NCBI RefSeq assembly: GCF_003610295.1
Contig: NZ_RAPV01000001.1
Span: 1,798,001-1,862,000, forward strand
Source: Paraburkholderia sp. BL23I1N1
Lineage (GTDB): Bacteria > Pseudomonadota > Gammaproteobacteria > Burkholderiales > Burkholderiaceae
DNA: 64,000 nucleotides
Direction of reading: 5' to 3'
Shown here: in pieces, positions 1 to 8,107 of the stretch
How the letters are laid out: each line of letters begins with the position of its first letter
Numbering within the stretch: position 1 is the stretch's first letter
The notes under the pieces: model-generated
The model's input: the letters and a program-made list of their open reading frames with translations, nothing else
The model's database searches: none
Told to the model about the DNA's origin: nothing
Made by a program: the position numbers and the translations under genes

Positions 1-5
1 CAGCC

Positions 6-272
6 ATGGCCAGACTCAGGATCATCCTGCTGTATTTCGTGCTGCCAGTTTTCCTGTTTGCCGCGTTCCTCCTGTATCAGGTCGGCGCGCAGCATTTCGG
101 CGTCGCGATGATGCTCGCGGGAGCAGTGGGGTTTCTCGCGTGGGCGGCATTTAGCCGGACGCCACGAGACAGGCAGCAGTCTCGGGAGGCAGACGAGCAG
201 CATCTCAGAGATGCAGATGCGTCCTGGAATGCGTACTATGCGAGTCATCAAAACGAAAGTAGGCATCACTGA
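6..272 (+). CDS. Hypothetical small two-helix membrane protein
   Basis: An 88-residue reading frame with two predicted membrane helices (about residues 5-25 and 30-48) and a charged, acidic C-terminal tail. It converges on trbL with only two bases between the stop codons. The start cannot be judged because only five bases precede it in the window. I recognise no family. The amphipathic layout is that of a real inner-membrane peptide, but its orientation opposite to the mating-pair operon and its short length leave doubt. Confidence 0.42.
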   Translation: MARLRIILLYFVLPVFLFAAFLLYQVGAQHFGVAMMLAGAVGFLAWAAFSRTPRDRQQSREADEQHLRDADASWNAYYASHQNESRHH

Positions 273-274
273 TC

Positions 275-1303
275 TCATTTCAATACGTTGGGCGTCAACT
301 TGTTCCCCATGACGCCCTTGCCAAAGCCGCGCAAGCCACCACCAGCGCCGCCTGAGACAAGCGACTTCGCGATGTCCGGCACCTGCCACATCATGAAAGC
401 CCCTACGCCGCAGACGAGCGCAAGCGCGAGCATCGCAAGGTAGTTCGTCGCGTAGTATGCGTCACTGTTTGTGCCGCTTTGCATCGCCGTCTGCTGCACG
501 AGGCTCTGGATGCCGGGCAGCACGCCGCTGTAGACGATCGCCATCATCAGCCAGGCCACCACCTTGAAGAGGCCTGCGGAGATCGTGAACCTGAGCCAGC
601 CATCGAAGAGGAATTCACCGGCAGGCAGCACATACCAGGGAATCAGGACCGGTCCGAGGCAGAAGGCAATGTCGAGCAGGAACGAGCCGAACTGCACAAC
701 CACGACGAAGATCAACGTCATGAGCGTGATCGCGATGATCGCCAGCGCTTTCGCGAGGAACGCGAGCAGGATCAGCGGCAGGTTCCTGACGAGCGTCCAG
801 ATCGAACTCACGCCCGCCGAGTTCGCCCCTGCGTCACTCGTCGCACCGCATTCCTGATGTTCGGTGTTCGGAATCACAACGCCTTCGGGTGTGACATCGG
901 GCACCTCCTCGCACACCTGGGCGGCTTCGGTGCGCACGCCCTGCATGATGGTCGAGGCGGCATTGACGAGCGCACGCAGCAGATCGCCAGGATTGCCGTC
1001 GCCGCCGGACACGCGTGAGGCCATCGTTTGCATGTTGTCGACGAAATAGCTATGAACCGTGGTGCTCCACGCGGTGAGCAGCACCAGGATGACCGCGCAC
1101 CTGATCAGGTGGCGAAACAGGTTCGCGAAGAAGCCGGGGAAGTCGCCCTCGAGCAGCCACAGGAACACGTGCCAGGTCGCGATGATCAGGCCGAGCGCTG
1201 CGAGCAGGTCCAGACCGTCTGACAGGAACAGCGTCTGCAGGCTGCCTCCTTTCGTCTGCATCGTCGCGAATAGTATATTGAGGACCGAGATGACGTCGTT
1301 CAT
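275..1303 (-). CDS. trbL: TrbL/VirB6-type conjugal transfer membrane protein
   Basis: Polytopic inner-membrane component of the type IV secretion (mating-pair formation) channel, the TrbL/VirB6 family. The 342 residues show an N-terminal hydrophobic pair (about 30-52, 62-82), a periplasmic loop with several cysteines (about 95-165), a cluster of strong helices (about 175-255) and a last one near 290-310. A Gly-rich basic tail follows (GGAGGGLRGFGKG), common at the cytoplasmic end of TrbL proteins. It is the last gene in this direction inside the window, after trbJ and a small membrane protein. The trbF/G/I genes expected next lie beyond the left edge. Family assignment rests on topology and operon position. 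Confidence 0.85.
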   Translation of the reverse strand: MNDVISVLNILFATMQTKGGSLQTLFLSDGLDLLAALGLIIATWHVFLWLLEGDFPGFFANLFRHLIRCAVILVLLTAWSTTVHSYFVDNMQTMASRVSGGDGNPGDLLRALVNAASTIMQGVRTEAAQVCEEVPDVTPEGVVIPNTEHQECGATSDAGANSAGVSSIWTLVRNLPLILLAFLAKALAIIAITLMTLIFVVVVQFGSFLLDIAFCLGPVLIPWYVLPAGEFLFDGWLRFTISAGLFKVVAWLMMAIVYSGVLPGIQSLVQQTAMQSGTNSDAYYATNYLAMLALALVCGVGAFMMWQVPDIAKSLVSGGAGGGLRGFGKGVMGNKLTPNVLK

Positions 1304-1323
1304 GACTCAGATTCCACATCCGT

Positions 1324-1608
1324 TTAGCGCAGACCGCCGGCGAGGCGGACCATAGCCAGCAGTGCAGCGAGCGGCAGCGCGAACCAGCCGGCCGCAAAGA
1401 CCTGCGGGCTGTCGACCTGCACGATCAGGAGTCCTGTGAGCAGGGACAGGCGGGTATTGCGCGTGATCCGCCGGTCGAAGCGCCACTGCGCGTCTCGTTC
1501 CTCGTCGATGGTCTGACGGTGGCCACGGTACGCGCGTACACCCCCGAGGACGAGCCGCAGTTCGGCAGGTGTCATGCACAGCGAGCGGATCAGCCAGCGC
1601 AGCAGCAT
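1324..1608 (-). CDS. Small membrane protein in the trbK position
   Basis: A 94-residue protein with a basic N-terminal half and two hydrophobic segments at the C-terminus (about 55-68 and 71-88). I chose the ATG at 1608 because a GGAGG box lies 5 bases upstream; a longer open frame overlaps trbJ but has no coding character. It sits between trbJ and trbL, the slot that trbK (entry exclusion) occupies in RP4 and Tn4371-like systems. It has no lipobox cysteine, so it is not a typical TrbK lipoprotein. Function is unassigned; co-transcription with the trb genes is very likely. Confidence 0.7.
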   Translation of the reverse strand: MLLRWLIRSLCMTPAELRLVLGGVRAYRGHRQTIDEERDAQWRFDRRITRNTRLSLLTGLLIVQVDSPQVFAAGWFALPLAALLAMVRLAGGLR

Positions 1609-1621
1609 CGTCGCCTCCGGG

Positions 1622-2425
1622 TCACGGGTTCTGCAGCAGATCGAAGTCCGGCGCGCCCTGCGTCGTCTGCTGTTCCTGCTGGTTGACCCGGCCCATCGCT
1701 GCGGCGCGCGCGGCGGCGAGTTGCGCGGCATTGCCCTGGGCCTGCGCCTCGCCGGCGCGGTCCTGCATCTGCTGCGCGACCTGGCGCTGCATGAGCGCGT
1801 GCAGGTCCACCATTTCGCCGGCAAGCACGTTCGACTGCTGGTTCAGCATCTGCAGCCCTTGTACGGCGCCGGTGACATTCGGAATCTGGGACTGGATCTG
1901 CTGCAGGTTCTCCGCGCGAGCGGCGAGCGTGTTCAGGTTCTGCATGTCCTGCGTGAGCTGCTGCTGGTAGATCCCGCCACGCGTCGAGGCAAGCGACGTG
2001 TAGGCCGACAGCCACTGCGCCGGTGACATGCCGGTCGAGTTCATCTCCGACAGGCTGCGCCCGAACAGGCCACTCGTGGCGTTCGCCGCCTGCTGCAGCT
2101 GCGTGATCGCTGTCGACAGCGACTGGAAGTTCGCCATCTGTGTGCGGTAGGGGGCGATCGTCTGGTCGATGAGAGAAGCCGGCACCTGCTTCAGGTTCTG
2201 GACCATCGTCACATACTGCTGCAGGCGCGTGATCTGCGCCTGGACGTTCTGTTCGACCATCTGCGCCTGCTGCGAAACGGACGAAGCCAGTTCCGCGTGA
2301 TTCAGGAGTTGCGTGATCTCCGTGGCGCCGCCGGTCATGCCGCCACCGGCCCGGGCAGCACTGACGTGCACAAGTAGACAAATGACGACCGGTGCGCCGA
2401 TGCGGCCGAGCAGGGCGTTACGCAT
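1622..2425 (-). CDS. trbJ: P-type conjugative transfer protein TrbJ (VirB5-like)
   Basis: Periplasmic, pilus-associated VirB5-like component. Starting at the ATG at 2425 gives 267 residues with a clean signal peptide ending in SAARA before GGG. The mature part is almost entirely helical and Gln-rich, with long heptad-like stretches (about 35-95 and 140-250), as in TrbJ. The start overlaps the end of trbE by 8 bases, which supports translational coupling and this start over one 11 codons upstream. A Gln/Ala-rich C-terminus ends in LLQNP. Order trbE-trbJ-(trbK slot)-trbL matches the RP4/Tn4371 arrangement. Confidence 0.85.
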   Translation of the reverse strand: MRNALLGRIGAPVVICLLVHVSAARAGGGMTGGATEITQLLNHAELASSVSQQAQMVEQNVQAQITRLQQYVTMVQNLKQVPASLIDQTIAPYRTQMANFQSLSTAITQLQQAANATSGLFGRSLSEMNSTGMSPAQWLSAYTSLASTRGGIYQQQLTQDMQNLNTLAARAENLQQIQSQIPNVTGAVQGLQMLNQQSNVLAGEMVDLHALMQRQVAQQMQDRAGEAQAQGNAAQLAAARAAAMGRVNQQEQQTTQGAPDFDLLQNP

Positions 2426-5111
2426 GGCCGGCCTCCGGCTCGGGCGCGGGCATTGCATCGCCGCGCGCCTGCGCTGCGGCTTCGTCGGTGTACCGTTCCT
2501 TCCAGTCCGGATAACCCGAATGCAGATGCCGGTCGAAGACGATCTGGGCGCTCATTTCCGAGCGCAGGATTGCGATTGAGCGGGGATCGAGCGGCACCGA
2601 AATGCGCCGCGACGCGCCACCCTGTTCGGCGATGAAGTAGTCGCGCTTTGCGACGAGCTTCTGGATCGTGCGGATCTGACCGTCGGACAGGCCGAAGTCG
2701 CGCTGGTAGGCGGTCTTCGCGGAGGGCGTAAAGTTCTCGACGGGCACAAACACGCGCACGAGTACGTTGTCGCGGATCTGCGGCCAGACGGACGAGGACG
2801 ATACCTGCTCGGGCGACTGGGCATCCATCCATACGCAGCCGAGCTTCTTGCGCATCGTGACGATCCAGTTGCCGATCTGCGCGGCGAATGCCTCATCGTC
2901 GAGGAGGTTCCAGATCTCGGGCAGCATCACGAGCGTCGGGCCGATCACGCCGTTCGCGCGTCGCTGCTCGAGCGAATCCTGGATGCGGTAGGTGACGTAC
3001 GACAGGAATGGCCGTGCGATCACCGGGCTCGCGAGAATCCGGTCAGTTGCCATCGAGACCCAGTGCGCGTCATCGAAGCTGTCGTCGACATTGTCGAAGT
3101 AGTGGGCGTGCACGGCCCCGCCGACCCACAGCGCCAGTTCGTCCGCGAGCGGCCCTGCCGGCAATGACGCGTGGACCGTGCCCAGTCGCCAGAGCCGCCG
3201 GTCGGTGCGGCTGCCCCGGCTACGAACCGCGGCGAATGCCGTTTCCAGCTCGCGCCGGTCGCCGGCGCTCACGCGATACGTGCCGCGTTGCTGCACGAGC
3301 AGTACGACCCATTCGACGAGGAATTCGAGATGCCGCTGATCAGCCAGCAGCACCAGCGGATTCATCTGCGCACGCTCGTCGCTGTGGACGTCTCCCGCCT
3401 CGCTGTCGAAATGCATGTAGCGACCACCCTGCAGGATCGTCGGGATGCGCATCGACAGATCCTTGTCGAAGCCATAGAGCCGGGCGTTCGGATACTTGCG
3501 AAAGAGCGTCGCGCACAGCAGCATGAAGATCGTCTTGCCGAAGCCGGTGCGCCCACATACCAGCATGTGCCCGACATCACCCAGAAAGCCGGTAAACCAG
3601 TAGGGTGTGCCGAACTCCGTTGGGAACGCAGCCAGCGCGGGACAAAGCACGCCGGTTTCCTTTGTCAGATGCTCGTTGATGCGGTGGCCGTCCGAGACAC
3701 CGCGCAGCGGCAGCAGGCGGGAAAGGGCTTCCGTGTCGATGAACGACCATCGCGCACATTCGCGCCACATGCCGGGAATCGTGGTTGCGAACGCAGAAAG
3801 GGCGTGAAGGGTTTCGCGCAACGGCGTGAAGTGCGCTGCGCGCAGCGCTTCCTCTACCGCCTTGTGGGTGGCCACGGCCTGGGTCCATGCCGCGTCAGCG
3901 GCGTGGCCATCATCGAACGGCCCTGTCTCGAATACTGGCGAGTACGACAGCACGGACAGGTTGTAGTACCCGTACAGCTCTTCAGCCATCTCGACCTTGC
4001 CGGCGCGGCGGTTGGCTTCGTCGGCCGCCGCCGAACGTGCCTGGTTCTGCCGCGCACCAGACATGTCGCCGCCGCGCAGCGTGGCGGCAAGGAGCGATCG
4101 CGTATCGAGCCGGCGTCCTTCGTGATAGCGGCGCACGCCGTCGATGAAGCGCATCGTGGCAGAAGGGGATGTGACCCGGAAGCAGTGACTGATGGTTACC
4201 TCGCCCGGTACCTTGAGCAGGCCGTCGAGACTGGTCGGCAGAACGCTGTCCGGCCAGAAGTCACGGCGGCCTGGAATGCCTGCTGCGATCCCGAAGCGCT
4301 GGCGACCGCCAGCGTAGAAATGGAGGTAGTCGTGGCCGGGCCGCACTTCGGTATCGCACATGGCGACGTCGAGCGCAGGAATGTCGGGGACCGGCACGGC
4401 CTGCAGATGATCGCTGGCGGGCGAGCCGCAGGCGTGCATGAAGGCACCCAACCGGTCGCCGGACAGCCGTCGGCAGGCGAGGCGCGGGTTGCCGGCCACG
4501 AAGCCAAACAGGATGTGCTCGAACGTTTCGACGACGGTCGCAAGTTCCGAGGCGGTGTACGCGAACAGGTACTGGTCCGAGAACGTGCCGCGCACGGCCT
4601 GCATCAGCGACCGGGCGACGGGAAGCCCGTCGCGCGTCATCCCGTGCGAGACCTTGCCCGCGAAGCGATCGATGCCGACCTCGGGCGCCAGCGTGAAGGT
4701 CACGTAGTGACGGTTTGTATAGTTCGCAGCCTGCTCGAACGTTGCCCGTCGGGCGTCGTCCACCTGCTGTGAAACCGGATCCGGCATCGGTGCGCTGAGA
4801 TACTGCGCGCTGCGCCGGCGGTGGACGGTCCACCACATCGTGACCGGACGGCGCGCCGTGTCGCGCAGGGACGTGACAAGGTTGTCCATCAGTTCGAGGA
4901 TGTGGCCCGTCGACAGCGCATCGGCGTCGGGTCCTGAAAACGCGTACGTCGCCATCAACGCTGAGTCCTTGTTGACGACGAGCGCGTCGCTAAAGCGGAA
5001 GAGCCACGGCACCAGTTCGGCGGTCGAGCGCCGATCGCCATCAGTGCGTCGTGCAACGCGGGCCAGCGATTCGCTGTCGAACGGGGAGCGTGCAAAGGCG
5101 GACTTCAGCAT
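2418..5111 (-). CDS. trbE: TrbE/VirB4 conjugation ATPase
   Basis: The large ATPase of the mating-pair channel, 897 residues from the ATG at 5111, within the usual range for the family. The N-terminal CagE/TrbE/VirB domain spans about 1-420. The Walker A motif GRTGFGKT is at about residue 520, in the sequence LVCGRTGFGKTIFM, and the C-terminal RecA-like domain includes LVMLPEIWNLLDDE (Walker B region, about 735). The start overlaps the end of trbD by 7 bases. The open frame extends more than 600 bases further upstream without a stop, but that part lies over trbD and trbC and is not coding. It should energise pilus assembly at the inner membrane. Confidence 0.92.
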   Translation of the reverse strand: MLKSAFARSPFDSESLARVARRTDGDRRSTAELVPWLFRFSDALVVNKDSALMATYAFSGPDADALSTGHILELMDNLVTSLRDTARRPVTMWWTVHRRRSAQYLSAPMPDPVSQQVDDARRATFEQAANYTNRHYVTFTLAPEVGIDRFAGKVSHGMTRDGLPVARSLMQAVRGTFSDQYLFAYTASELATVVETFEHILFGFVAGNPRLACRRLSGDRLGAFMHACGSPASDHLQAVPVPDIPALDVAMCDTEVRPGHDYLHFYAGGRQRFGIAAGIPGRRDFWPDSVLPTSLDGLLKVPGEVTISHCFRVTSPSATMRFIDGVRRYHEGRRLDTRSLLAATLRGGDMSGARQNQARSAAADEANRRAGKVEMAEELYGYYNLSVLSYSPVFETGPFDDGHAADAAWTQAVATHKAVEEALRAAHFTPLRETLHALSAFATTIPGMWRECARWSFIDTEALSRLLPLRGVSDGHRINEHLTKETGVLCPALAAFPTEFGTPYWFTGFLGDVGHMLVCGRTGFGKTIFMLLCATLFRKYPNARLYGFDKDLSMRIPTILQGGRYMHFDSEAGDVHSDERAQMNPLVLLADQRHLEFLVEWVVLLVQQRGTYRVSAGDRRELETAFAAVRSRGSRTDRRLWRLGTVHASLPAGPLADELALWVGGAVHAHYFDNVDDSFDDAHWVSMATDRILASPVIARPFLSYVTYRIQDSLEQRRANGVIGPTLVMLPEIWNLLDDEAFAAQIGNWIVTMRKKLGCVWMDAQSPEQVSSSSVWPQIRDNVLVRVFVPVENFTPSAKTAYQRDFGLSDGQIRTIQKLVAKRDYFIAEQGGASRRISVPLDPRSIAILRSEMSAQIVFDRHLHSGYPDWKERYTDEAAAQARGDAMPAPEPEAGHA

Positions 5112-5458
5112 GGCAACCCTCGCGCAAAGCCTTTCGGGCGCGCGTTGACCTTCTGGCGCAGGAGATGGCGCGGTTCGTAGTAATCGCCCTGGCGGCTGTA
5201 TTTGGTGTAGCAGCGGATCTGGTCCGGATCGCGCCGCACGGCAAGCCACAGCACCGGGTGCGTCACCAGCACCGCGAGCAGCACCCACGCGTTGCGCATA
5301 CCGGCGGCAAACGTGATCACGATGGCACCCTGTGCGATGCACCAGCGACGGTCGATGCCGAGCAGCAGGAACTGTTCGAGCATCGTCTTGCGGATGCGTG
5401 CCGCGAGCGGATTGTCCGGTTCGCTGTCCGCGCGTTGATCGGCGTGCTGTGCGTCCAT
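5105..5458 (-). CDS. trbD: TrbD/VirB3-type conjugal transfer protein
   Basis: A 117-residue inner-membrane protein of the VirB3/TrbD family. It shows the family layout: a polar N-terminus of about 35 residues, a conserved GIDRRWCIAQ-type stretch before one long hydrophobic hairpin (about 40-75), then a charged C-terminal segment with DPDQIRCYTKYSRQGDYYEP, typical of VirB3-like proteins. It lies between trbC and trbE and overlaps trbE by 7 bases. VirB3-like proteins work in pilus assembly together with the TrbE ATPase. Confidence 0.85.
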   Translation of the reverse strand: MDAQHADQRADSEPDNPLAARIRKTMLEQFLLLGIDRRWCIAQGAIVITFAAGMRNAWVLLAVLVTHPVLWLAVRRDPDQIRCYTKYSRQGDYYEPRHLLRQKVNARPKGFARGLPC

Positions 5459-5482
5459 TGCGTGTGTCCTCAGAGGTGTCCG

Positions 5483-5905
5483 TCAGAGCGTGCCGGTGCA
5501 GGCCGCGCCATGGTTGAAGACCTGTGCCCACAGCAGCGGCATGTTGAGAATCGCAAGCGTGCCGAGCACCCCGCGCAGTACGTGCGTCTTGATGTTGCTG
5601 CGACCATCGTCGAGCAGCCACAGCACGATCGAGCCGACCAGTGCGGAGAGGGACACGACTTCCAGCAGCTCGTTGTCGAGCACGTCCTGATAGACGGTGC
5701 ACAGGCCACCGTTCCAGATGCCCGCATGAGCGATAACCGGGATCGAGCCAAGCCACAACGCAGTGAGGACTGCCCGGATGGGACGTTCATGGAGCAGCAC
5801 AAGACTTCGCCACGCTGTGCGAACTGCGCGACACCAGCCGACGGCAGGGGAGACCGCGCGGCGCATGGCAATCACGCCCCGGGAGGTATGGGTTGTTTCA
5901 GGCAT
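5483..5905 (-). CDS. trbC: TrbC/VirB2-type pilin precursor
   Basis: A 140-residue protein with the TrbC/VirB2 layout. A long basic leader ends in PVIAHA followed by GIWNGG, a probable signal peptidase site. The short mature part has two hydrophobic helices (about 75-98 and 105-125) and two cysteines. The ATG at 5905 overlaps the trbB stop by 8 bases and is preferred to an in-frame start 50 codons upstream, which lies inside trbB. It would supply the conjugative pilus subunit; the leader is unusually long for the family. Confidence 0.78.
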   Translation of the reverse strand: MPETTHTSRGVIAMRRAVSPAVGWCRAVRTAWRSLVLLHERPIRAVLTALWLGSIPVIAHAGIWNGGLCTVYQDVLDNELLEVVSLSALVGSIVLWLLDDGRSNIKTHVLRGVLGTLAILNMPLLWAQVFNHGAACTGTL

Positions 5906-6947
5906 GGGCTGCCTCCTCGACATCGGCGTAGCGGGAAAAGAGACAGCGCGTGCGGTAACGGTCGTGCTCGACGCCGAGCACTTCGCGGATTTCGACGGGG
6001 CCGCGTATCGCGCCCTGCCGCTCGGCATGCACGAAGAATCGGAACGTCGAGGCAATCTTCTGGCGCAGGTCGGCGATGCTCATCAGGCGCCCCTCGTCAC
6101 TCATGCGGATGAGCGATTCGAGTCGCGCGGGTGCCGTGTCAGCCGAGTCAGCGTGAAACGACACGATGGAGCCGGGGTGTCCCGTGTTGAGCGCTTCCAT
6201 CAGGTCGAAGGCTTCAGCGCCGCGCACTTCGCCGACGATGATCCGGTCGGGGCGGATGCGCAGCGAGAAGCGCACGAGATCGCGGATGGTGATGCCGAGG
6301 TTGGCTTCCAGGCCCACGTGGTTCGGCGCGTGGACCTGAAGCTCCGCTGTATCCTCGATGGTAACGATCCGGTCGCTTGCCGGCATCGCATCGATCATCG
6401 CGTTGAGCAACGTGGTCTTGCCGGACGAAGTGCCGCCCGAAAATGCGACATTGATCCGCTCACGCATGACCCACTGGAAGAACTCGCACAACGCGGCACC
6501 ACCGCCTGACAGCCGGTCGAGCAGGGCCGCATTGCGGCGCGGGGAGAAGGCGCGCTGCGCGGCAGGCAGTACGTCTAACGCGCCACTGCGCACGTAGTCG
6601 GCCAGACCGATGCGGCGGCGCGCGTGCTTTCGGATCGACAGCATATCGCCGTGAATGGCGACCGGCTGGCGGGCTGCGGCAAGACGAAGGCCGGGCAGCC
6701 GCGCATCGAGCAGTGGGGTCTGCGCTTTCGCATTGACGTTGGCGAGGATCGTGATCGCGCGATCGAGCGCGTCAGGATTCAGGTCGCACCCGGCCACAAA
6801 CGAGATGATGCCGTTGCGCTCGACGAAAATGGTGTCCGCGCGGTTGACCATGATTTCCTGCACGTCGGGATCGGCGAGCATCGGTTGCAGCGGGCCGAGG
6901 TAATCGTTCAGTACCTCGATCGCGTATTCGTACGTGAGCCGGCTCAT
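5898..6947 (-). CDS. trbB: TrbB/VirB11 conjugation ATPase
   Basis: Hexameric secretion ATPase of the VirB11/TrbB family, 349 residues from the ATG at 6947, which overlaps the upstream stop in an ATGA and has GGGGGA about 7 bases upstream. The N-terminal domain contains the DPDVQEIMVNRADTIFVER region. The Walker A is GGTSSGKTT at about residue 172. The Asp-box region has IVTIEDTAELQ, followed by the RPDRIIVGEVRGAEAFD Walker B stretch and the HxG region TGHPGSIVSFHADS. It powers pilus biogenesis and substrate passage. It is transcribed leftwards as the second gene of the mating-pair operon. Confidence 0.93.
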   Translation of the reverse strand: MSRLTYEYAIEVLNDYLGPLQPMLADPDVQEIMVNRADTIFVERNGIISFVAGCDLNPDALDRAITILANVNAKAQTPLLDARLPGLRLAAARQPVAIHGDMLSIRKHARRRIGLADYVRSGALDVLPAAQRAFSPRRNAALLDRLSGGGAALCEFFQWVMRERINVAFSGGTSSGKTTLLNAMIDAMPASDRIVTIEDTAELQVHAPNHVGLEANLGITIRDLVRFSLRIRPDRIIVGEVRGAEAFDLMEALNTGHPGSIVSFHADSADTAPARLESLIRMSDEGRLMSIADLRQKIASTFRFFVHAERQGAIRGPVEIREVLGVEHDRYRTRCLFSRYADVEEAAHA

Positions 6948-7462
6948 TGCGCGTTCCCCCATGCGATGGGTTCAAAAAGCCGGGCAATGAAGTTCGAGCT
7001 GGAATGCCTGGCGGTCACGGCTTCCTGCGGCTGAGCCACGGGTGCCGGAGCCAGGCGCAATTCGCGGTAGACGCGTCGCGCATAGGCAATGCGCTTCTCG
7101 CGTGTGCCGGCGTTGTACGCACCGATGGCATCCCATGTGAGTCCGAGGCGATGGATGTTCTGCGACAGGATCCATGCGCCGACATAGGCATTGGTGCAGC
7201 CGTCGTGGAGGCCTGCGCGCGAGACGCCGAAGCGCGAGAGCGTCACGAGCCACCGGCTGTTGATCTGCATCAGCCCAATGTCGGTGGTGCCGTCATCATT
7301 CAGATGGACGACACCCGCGCGCTGTCCCGATTCGATGGTGGCGATCGCGCGTACCAGCTGGACGTTGACGTAATGGAACCGCGCGGCATCGTCGATGCAG
7401 TCGGCGCGGCTGGTCGCTGCAACGAGCAATGTGCACAGGGACATCATCGGGACCCGCTTCAC
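6944..7462 (-). CDS. Conjugation-associated lytic transglycosylase (TrbN-like)
   Basis: A SLT-type lytic transglycosylase that would open the murein for the conjugation channel. It has a short hydrophobic leader (VPMMSLCTLLVAATSRA), the catalytic Glu in AIATIESGQR, the conserved DIGLMQINSRW and AIGAYNAGTREK motifs, and a C-terminal extension of about 50 residues. A GTG at 7462, preceded by GAGG, gives 172 residues; the ATG at 7447 is the alternative. An open frame continues upstream to 7564, but it runs through a terminator-like hairpin and is probably not translated. Its stop overlaps the trbB start (ATGA), so it heads the trb operon. Confidence 0.85.
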   Translation of the reverse strand: MKRVPMMSLCTLLVAATSRADCIDDAARFHYVNVQLVRAIATIESGQRAGVVHLNDDGTTDIGLMQINSRWLVTLSRFGVSRAGLHDGCTNAYVGAWILSQNIHRLGLTWDAIGAYNAGTREKRIAYARRVYRELRLAPAPVAQPQEAVTARHSSSNFIARLFEPIAWGNAQ

Positions 7463-7503
7463 GTTGACCTCATCCGGTTGGGGTTGCCTGAAGGAAACAG
7501 AAG

Positions 7504-7530
7504 CTGCGAAAAAGAATCTGCGAAAAAGAA
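7504..7530. repeat. Tandem 13-bp direct repeats in the divergent transfer region
   Basis: Two identical copies of CTGCGAAAAAGAA (7504-7516 and 7518-7530) separated by one base, directly beside an inverted repeat. They sit between the leftward trb operon and the rightward traI operon. Such iterated sites near a hairpin are typical of binding sites for transfer regulators or relaxosome proteins. That role is inferred. Confidence 0.6.
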
Positions 7531-7560
7531 CCTGCCGGGAGCGGGGCGCAGCCCGGCAGG
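7531..7560 (-). terminator. GC-rich hairpin followed by T-rich run on the minus strand
   Basis: Perfect 9-bp inverted repeat CCTGCCGGG / CCCGGCAGG with a 12-base loop. Read on the minus strand it is followed by TTCTTTTTCGC, like an intrinsic terminator, and lies about 70 bases upstream of the transglycosylase start. It could be an attenuator in the trb operon leader or part of oriT. Confidence 0.5.
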
Positions 7561-8107
7561 TCAACAGCGCGCGTCAGTCCAGGGGGAAGGACTGACGGCT
7601 TCACTGTAGGCAGCGCAGGTGCCGGTATGGCCGGAATGCCAGCAGCAAAGCGCTGCGGCTCGCGCCGTCATTTTTTGACGGGGCCAATGAACGGAGCCGA
7701 CAGCGCGCGTGCTGTCCATTGCGGGATAAAGGCGTTGCAAGAAAGCTGGAAAGGCAAGGGGAATGAAGGACGCGTAAAGGGAAGGGCCCAATCCAAAGGC
7801 CGCGGGTGATGCTGGGATGAATCGCATCACCCGCTCAAAGGCGCAAACGGCGAAGTGCAAAAAAGGGGTTCTGCTGCAAGAGAGAAAAACGCTGCGGCCT
7901 TTGCCGCAGAAGGCCGGGAAAGGACCGGCCGGCGGCTCGCAAGTGAGACCATCTGTGGAGCAGTATGACTGCGCGGTGCGGCATCCCGTCGCGCAGTTAT
8001 TTGCGTCGGTTCCAGCAGCGCGATGCGTACCGTTCAACCATGGCGACCTTTCGCGAGGCCTCACGACCGAGGCTGATCCCGTTCTCCCGTTCAGCCGGAA
8101 ACCCCAC

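Larger units (their letters stand above)
7463..8107. promoter_or_regulatory. Divergent regulatory region between trb and tra operons, candidate oriT
   Basis: About 645 bases between two divergent transfer operons. Besides the direct repeats and the terminator-like hairpin it holds an imperfect inverted repeat TGACTGCGCG / CGCGCAGTTA (7966-7975 and 7990-7999, one mismatch, 14-base loop) about 110 bases before traI. An open frame from 7817 is continuous with traI, but its composition is unlike protein-coding sequence. Promoters for both operons must lie here. The oriT proposal is inference from position next to a MobH relaxase gene. Confidence 0.45.

Noticed and set aside
3171..4772. A 533-codon open frame on the plus strand
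   Set aside because: It lies entirely opposite trbE, which has clear ATPase motifs. The long frame is a by-product of high-GC codon use and shows no domain.
5112..5756. A long upstream extension of trbE
   Set aside because: It overlaps trbD and trbC, which are well supported. The ATG at 5111 couples to the trbD stop.
7817..8107. An N-terminal extension of 97 codons to the relaxase
   Set aside because: The extension is low in sense and overlaps the inverted repeat. The family N-terminus fits the ATG at 8108 better, though this is not certain.
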